From: an uncultured Thiocystis sp. | GTDB taxonomy: Bacteria > Pseudomonadota > Gammaproteobacteria > Chromatiales > Chromatiaceae | Reading direction: 5' to 3' | DNA: 41,435 nucleotides | Assembly: GCF_903866365.1 (NCBI RefSeq) | Contig: NZ_CAIPNF010000174.1 | Coordinates: forward strand, 1 to 41,435 | Shown here: piece by piece, positions 39,024 to 41,435 of the stretch | How the letters are laid out: every line of letters starts with the position of its first letter | How positions within the stretch are numbered: the stretch's first letter is position 1 | Position numbers and translations under genes: made by a program | Notes under the pieces: model-generated | Told to the model about the DNA's origin: nothing | The model's input: only the letters and a program-made list of their open reading frames with translations | The model's database searches: none

Positions 39024-39968
39024 ATGCTGGCGAACCTGCTTTCAGGTATCGGCAAGTGGCTTCCCCGCAAGTCGGTTCCGCTCGGTCGCCATGATATTGA
39101 GTGGGAGAAGATCGGAACCTGCCAAGAGCGCCAGGAATGCCTGGCGCGGGCAGAGTCCGAAATTTCAGCGCAGCGGTCGGTCGAGCGTCATCTCGTGACC
39201 GCTAACGACCGGTTCGGCGTGGCGGGAACCTGCTACGTCTGCTCGCGGCAGGTCGATTTCGAGGTGTCGTTCGAGCATGCCTACCCAGTCGATGGCATCC
39301 TGACGCCAAACTGGCGAGAGTCGCTCAAATGTCCGTCCTGTGGTTTGAATAACCGGATGCGTGCGGTCATTCATCTGCTCGATCAGCATCTTGGGGGATT
39401 AAGTGGTGAAGTCTATATCACCGAGCAAACGACCGACTTGTACAAGACCCTCGCCGGTCGCTATTCCGCGACTTTGATCGGAAGCGAATTCCTGGGACCC
39501 GATAGGCTCTGTGGCGAGATCGATGCGCGTGGGCTTCGCCACGAGAACGTCACGCGGCTGTCCTTTGGCGACGCGCGCTTTACCAAGGTACTGAGTTTCG
39601 ACGTTCTGGAGCATGTGCCTGACTATCGCAAGGCATTACAGGAGTTTCTGAGATGCCTCGCTCCCCGCGGTCATTTGATCATGAGTGTGCCGTTTCGCAG
39701 CGATTGCGCGGACAATCTTGTGCGGGCCAGGATGCAAGAGACTGGCGAGGTCTTGCATCTGCTGCCGCCGGAATACCATGGCGATCCAGTCAGGGACGAG
39801 GGCTGTCTCGCGTTCTATCATTTCGGCTGGCGTTTGCTGGAGGAGATGCGGGATCTGGGATTCCACCAGGTAGAGGCTTTGTATTACTGGTCACGGGAGT
39901 TCGGTTATCTCGGTCGGGAGCAGATGCTGATCGTCGCCCGGAAACCCGGTCGGGCTTTCGGTTTTTGA
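39024..39968 (+). CDS. SAM-dependent methyltransferase with zinc-knuckle N-terminus
   Basis: 314 residues. Two CxxC pairs (CYVC and CPSC, about 28 residues apart in the N-terminal third) look like a zinc ribbon. The C-terminal half is a class I methyltransferase with VLSFDVLEHVPDYRKALQEFLRCLAPRGHLIMSVPF (post-motif I through motif III) and LLEEMRDLGFHQVEALYYW. The substrate is unknown; similar proteins occur in glycan and surface-polymer loci. AGAGG lies 8 bases before ATG 39024. It is only 14 bases after argB, and its stop codon is the end of a terminator T-run. Confidence 0.85.
   Translation: MLANLLSGIGKWLPRKSVPLGRHDIEWEKIGTCQERQECLARAESEISAQRSVERHLVTANDRFGVAGTCYVCSRQVDFEVSFEHAYPVDGILTPNWRESLKCPSCGLNNRMRAVIHLLDQHLGGLSGEVYITEQTTDLYKTLAGRYSATLIGSEFLGPDRLCGEIDARGLRHENVTRLSFGDARFTKVLSFDVLEHVPDYRKALQEFLRCLAPRGHLIMSVPFRSDCADNLVRARMQETGEVLHLLPPEYHGDPVRDEGCLAFYHFGWRLLEEMRDLGFHQVEALYYWSREFGYLGREQMLIVARKPGRAFGF
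39941..39966 (+). terminator. Terminator embedded in the end of the methyltransferase gene
   Basis: GAAACCCG (39941-39948) pairs with CGGGCTTTC (39951-39959) with one bulge and a 2-base turn, followed by GG and five Ts (39962-39966), the last of which begins the TGA stop. The hairpin is translated as part of the protein's C-terminal KPGRAFGF. Confidence 0.6.
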
Positions 39969-40137
39969 CGTGTCTCACCGCTTTTCATGGCGATGTCCGG
40001 AAATCGTCCGACTCGCATCCGCGACGACATGTCTCGTTGCGAGCGATCGGTCGGGTGGCTCCGTCTGAACGGGCGCGGTTTGGAAACGTTGGCACGTTTG
40101 TTTTCTCGTTGGCTCTTTGTTACTCTTCGCCGCTTGC

Positions 40138-40155
40138 GTTCGGGTGCGCCCGAAC
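40138..40155. other. Short palindrome upstream of the 4.5S RNA gene
   Basis: GTTCGGG (40138-40144) and CCCGAAC (40149-40155) form a 7-bp stem around TGCG, ending 10 bases before the RNA start. It overlaps the expected promoter and may be a regulator site; no clear -35/-10 pair is readable. The remaining 39969-40137 sequence shows no gene. Confidence 0.35.
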
Positions 40156-40165
40156 ATTGCGTTAT

Positions 40166-40280
40166 GGTGGCCTGCGTCGGTCCCCTCGCAACGCGAAACC
40201 GTGAACCCGGTCAGGCCCGGAAGGGAGCAGCCGCAGCGGTTGAAGCGTGTGCCGGGGTGTGGCTGGCGTCGGCCGCCGCC
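40166..40280 (+). ncRNA. ffs: 4.5S RNA (signal recognition particle RNA)
   Basis: The conserved domain IV core is present: GGTCAGGCCCGGAAGGGAGC (40209-40228), followed by AGCCGC and GTGTGCCGGG, very like E. coli 4.5S RNA. The ends GGTGGCCTGCG and CGGCCGCCGCC can pair, giving the single long hairpin of about 115 bases. It binds Ffh in co-translational membrane targeting. The ends are inferred from pairing. Position just upstream of dnaX is common in gammaproteobacteria. Confidence 0.93.
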
Positions 40281-40450
40281 ATTACCTTGAATCCTGACAG
40301 ATACTCCGTTCGCGGCTTTTCCCGCGAGGCCGGGACGGTGCGCAGACCGCGCGTGCCATGCCCGAGACGGTTTCGACAGGGCGTCATCTGTTACACTGGC
40401 GCGCATTCCAAGCGCCCGCTTATCACCAAACCAGCCGATTCGACTCGCGC

Positions 40451-41435
40451 ATGTCCTACCAGGTGCTCGCCCGCAAATGGCGCCCCAAATCGTTCGACGA
40501 CATGGTCGGACAGCAGCATGTCGTGCGCGCGCTGTCCAATGCGCTCGACCGCGACCAGCTTCATCACGCCTATCTGTTTACCGGGACACGCGGTGTCGGC
40601 AAGACTACGCTGGCGCGGATCCTGTCCAAGGCGCTGAATTGCGAGGAGGGCATCAGCTCCCGGCCCTGCGGTGTCTGCTCGGCCTGCCGGGAGATCGATA
40701 GCGGACGGTTCGTGGATCTGCTGGAAGTGGACGCGGCCTCCCGCACCAAGGTCGATCAGACCCGCGAACTGCTCGACAATGTCCCTTATGCCCCGGCGCG
40801 GGCGCGTTTCAAGGTGTATCTCATCGACGAGGTGCACATGTTTTCCTCCCACAGTTTTAACGCGCTGTTGAAAACGCTGGAGGAGCCGCCGCCGCATGTC
40901 AAGTTTCTGCTCGCCACCACGGATCCGCAAATGGTGCCGGTCACGGTGCTCTCGCGCTGTCTGCAATTCAATCTGCGTCGTCTCCTGCCGGGCGAAATCG
41001 CGGAGCGTCTGCGTCATGTCCTGAGCACCGAGGGTCTCGACTTCGAGTCGACGGCGCTGCCATTGCTTGCCCGCGCCGCCGATGGCAGTATGCGCGACGG
41101 TTTGAGCCTGCTCGATCAGGCGATCGCCTTCGGCGGCGGACGGGTCATCGAAGACGAAGTGCGGGCCATGCTCGGGACCGTCAGCGGCGACCTGGTGCTC
41201 GATCTGCTGGATGCGCTGGCCGCGGCCGACGGTGCGCGTCTGCTCGCCGACATCGAACGGGCCGCCGCGCTGACGCCGGACTTCGGTGAATTGTTGCGCG
41301 AGACGATCGCCCTGCTGCATCGGATTGCGCTGATCCAGCAGGTGCCGGGAATCCTGGCGGCGGACGATCCGGACCGGGCGCGATTGGCCGCGCTGGCCGC
41401 CGCGCTCCCCGCCGAAGATGTCCAGCTCTACTATC
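40451..41435 (+). CDS. dnaX: DNA polymerase III subunit gamma/tau (5' part)
   Basis: The gene is open to the window edge (328 codons seen), so the product is incomplete here. Clamp-loader AAA+ features: MSYQVLARKWRPKSFDDMVGQ at the start, Walker [15 protein letters not shown], zinc-binding Cys residues in NCEEGISSRPCGVCSAC, Walker B VYLIDEVHM, and LLATTDPQMVPVTVLSRCLQF with the SRC arginine finger. DGSMRDGLSLLDQAIAFGGG is sensor 2. Any programmed frameshift site that yields the short gamma form would lie beyond the window. A TACACT at 40392-40397 may be its -10 box. Confidence 0.97.
   Translation, partial: MSYQVLARKWRPKSFDDMVGQQHVVRALSNALDRDQLHHAYLFTGTRGVGKTTLARILSKALNCEEGISSRPCGVCSACREIDSGRFVDLLEVDAASRTKVDQTRELLDNVPYAPARARFKVYLIDEVHMFSSHSFNALLKTLEEPPPHVKFLLATTDPQMVPVTVLSRCLQFNLRRLLPGEIAERLRHVLSTEGLDFESTALPLLARAADGSMRDGLSLLDQAIAFGGGRVIEDEVRAMLGTVSGDLVLDLLDALAAADGARLLADIERAAALTPDFGELLRETIALLHRIALIQQVPGILAADDPDRARLAALAAALPAEDVQLYY

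Noticed and set aside
39987-40637. 216-codon plus-strand frame across 39987-40637
   Set aside because: It runs through the 4.5S RNA gene and into dnaX in another frame; not a protein gene.

Overview
This is a GC-rich (about 60-65% by eye), gene-dense bacterial chromosome segment with gammaproteobacterial gene order. The ATP synthase operon, mnmG-rsmG-parA-parB, coaBC-dut, radC, rpmB-rpmG and a 4.5S RNA gene beside dnaX are all of gammaproteobacterial type. One gene combines a bilin-reductase-like fold with the domain otherwise found at the C-terminus of dark protochlorophyllide reductase subunit BchB, which suggests a phototrophic lineage. My best guess is a purple sulfur bacterium (Chromatiaceae), but no photosynthesis cluster lies in the window, so this is inference.

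Layout. (1) 1-7.7 kb is an accessory-flavoured stretch: a palindromic repeat, a Uma2-family gene with a decayed DUF29 remnant, a YigB-like phosphatase overlapping tgt, a RIO-kinase gene running into a secreted STN plus NHL-propeller protein, a DUF427 gene, the bilin-reductase/PCP-reductase fusion, and a scar where an IS110-type transposase fragment is joined to the 3' part of a RibD-like gene. (2) 7.7-22.5 kb is core: an orphan MoxR ATPase, then mnmG-rsmG-parA-parB, the full atpIBEFHAGDC operon with a clear sigma70-type promoter and a strong terminator, slyD and glmU. (3) 22.6-29.4 kb holds an ATP-grasp ligase of different composition behind hemF, a penicillin-acylase family hydrolase, a DesA-type desaturase with a perfect operator-like palindrome, and rpmB-rpmG. 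(4) 29.6-34.5 kb is a probable defence island: a single-chain type IIG-like restriction-modification protein translationally overlapped by the first of three small uncharacterised genes, with a convergent small gene sharing their terminator. (5) 34.6-41.4 kb holds an orphan short flagellin, radC, coaBC-dut, argB, a zinc-knuckle methyltransferase, the 4.5S RNA gene and the 5' part of dnaX, which runs off the window.

How the genes work together: mnmG (tRNA wobble modification), rsmG (16S methylation), parAB (chromosome segregation) and atp form the block often found near a chromosome origin, although I saw no consensus parS site or DnaA-box cluster. CoaBC and Dut are translationally overlapped. 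HemF makes protoporphyrinogen IX, the branch precursor for haem and bacteriochlorophyll. The most novel-looking items are the bilin-reductase/PCP fusion at 5.85 kb, the RM protein with its small gene train at 29.6-34.2 kb, and the heptad-repeat element that supplies the atpG ribosome binding site.
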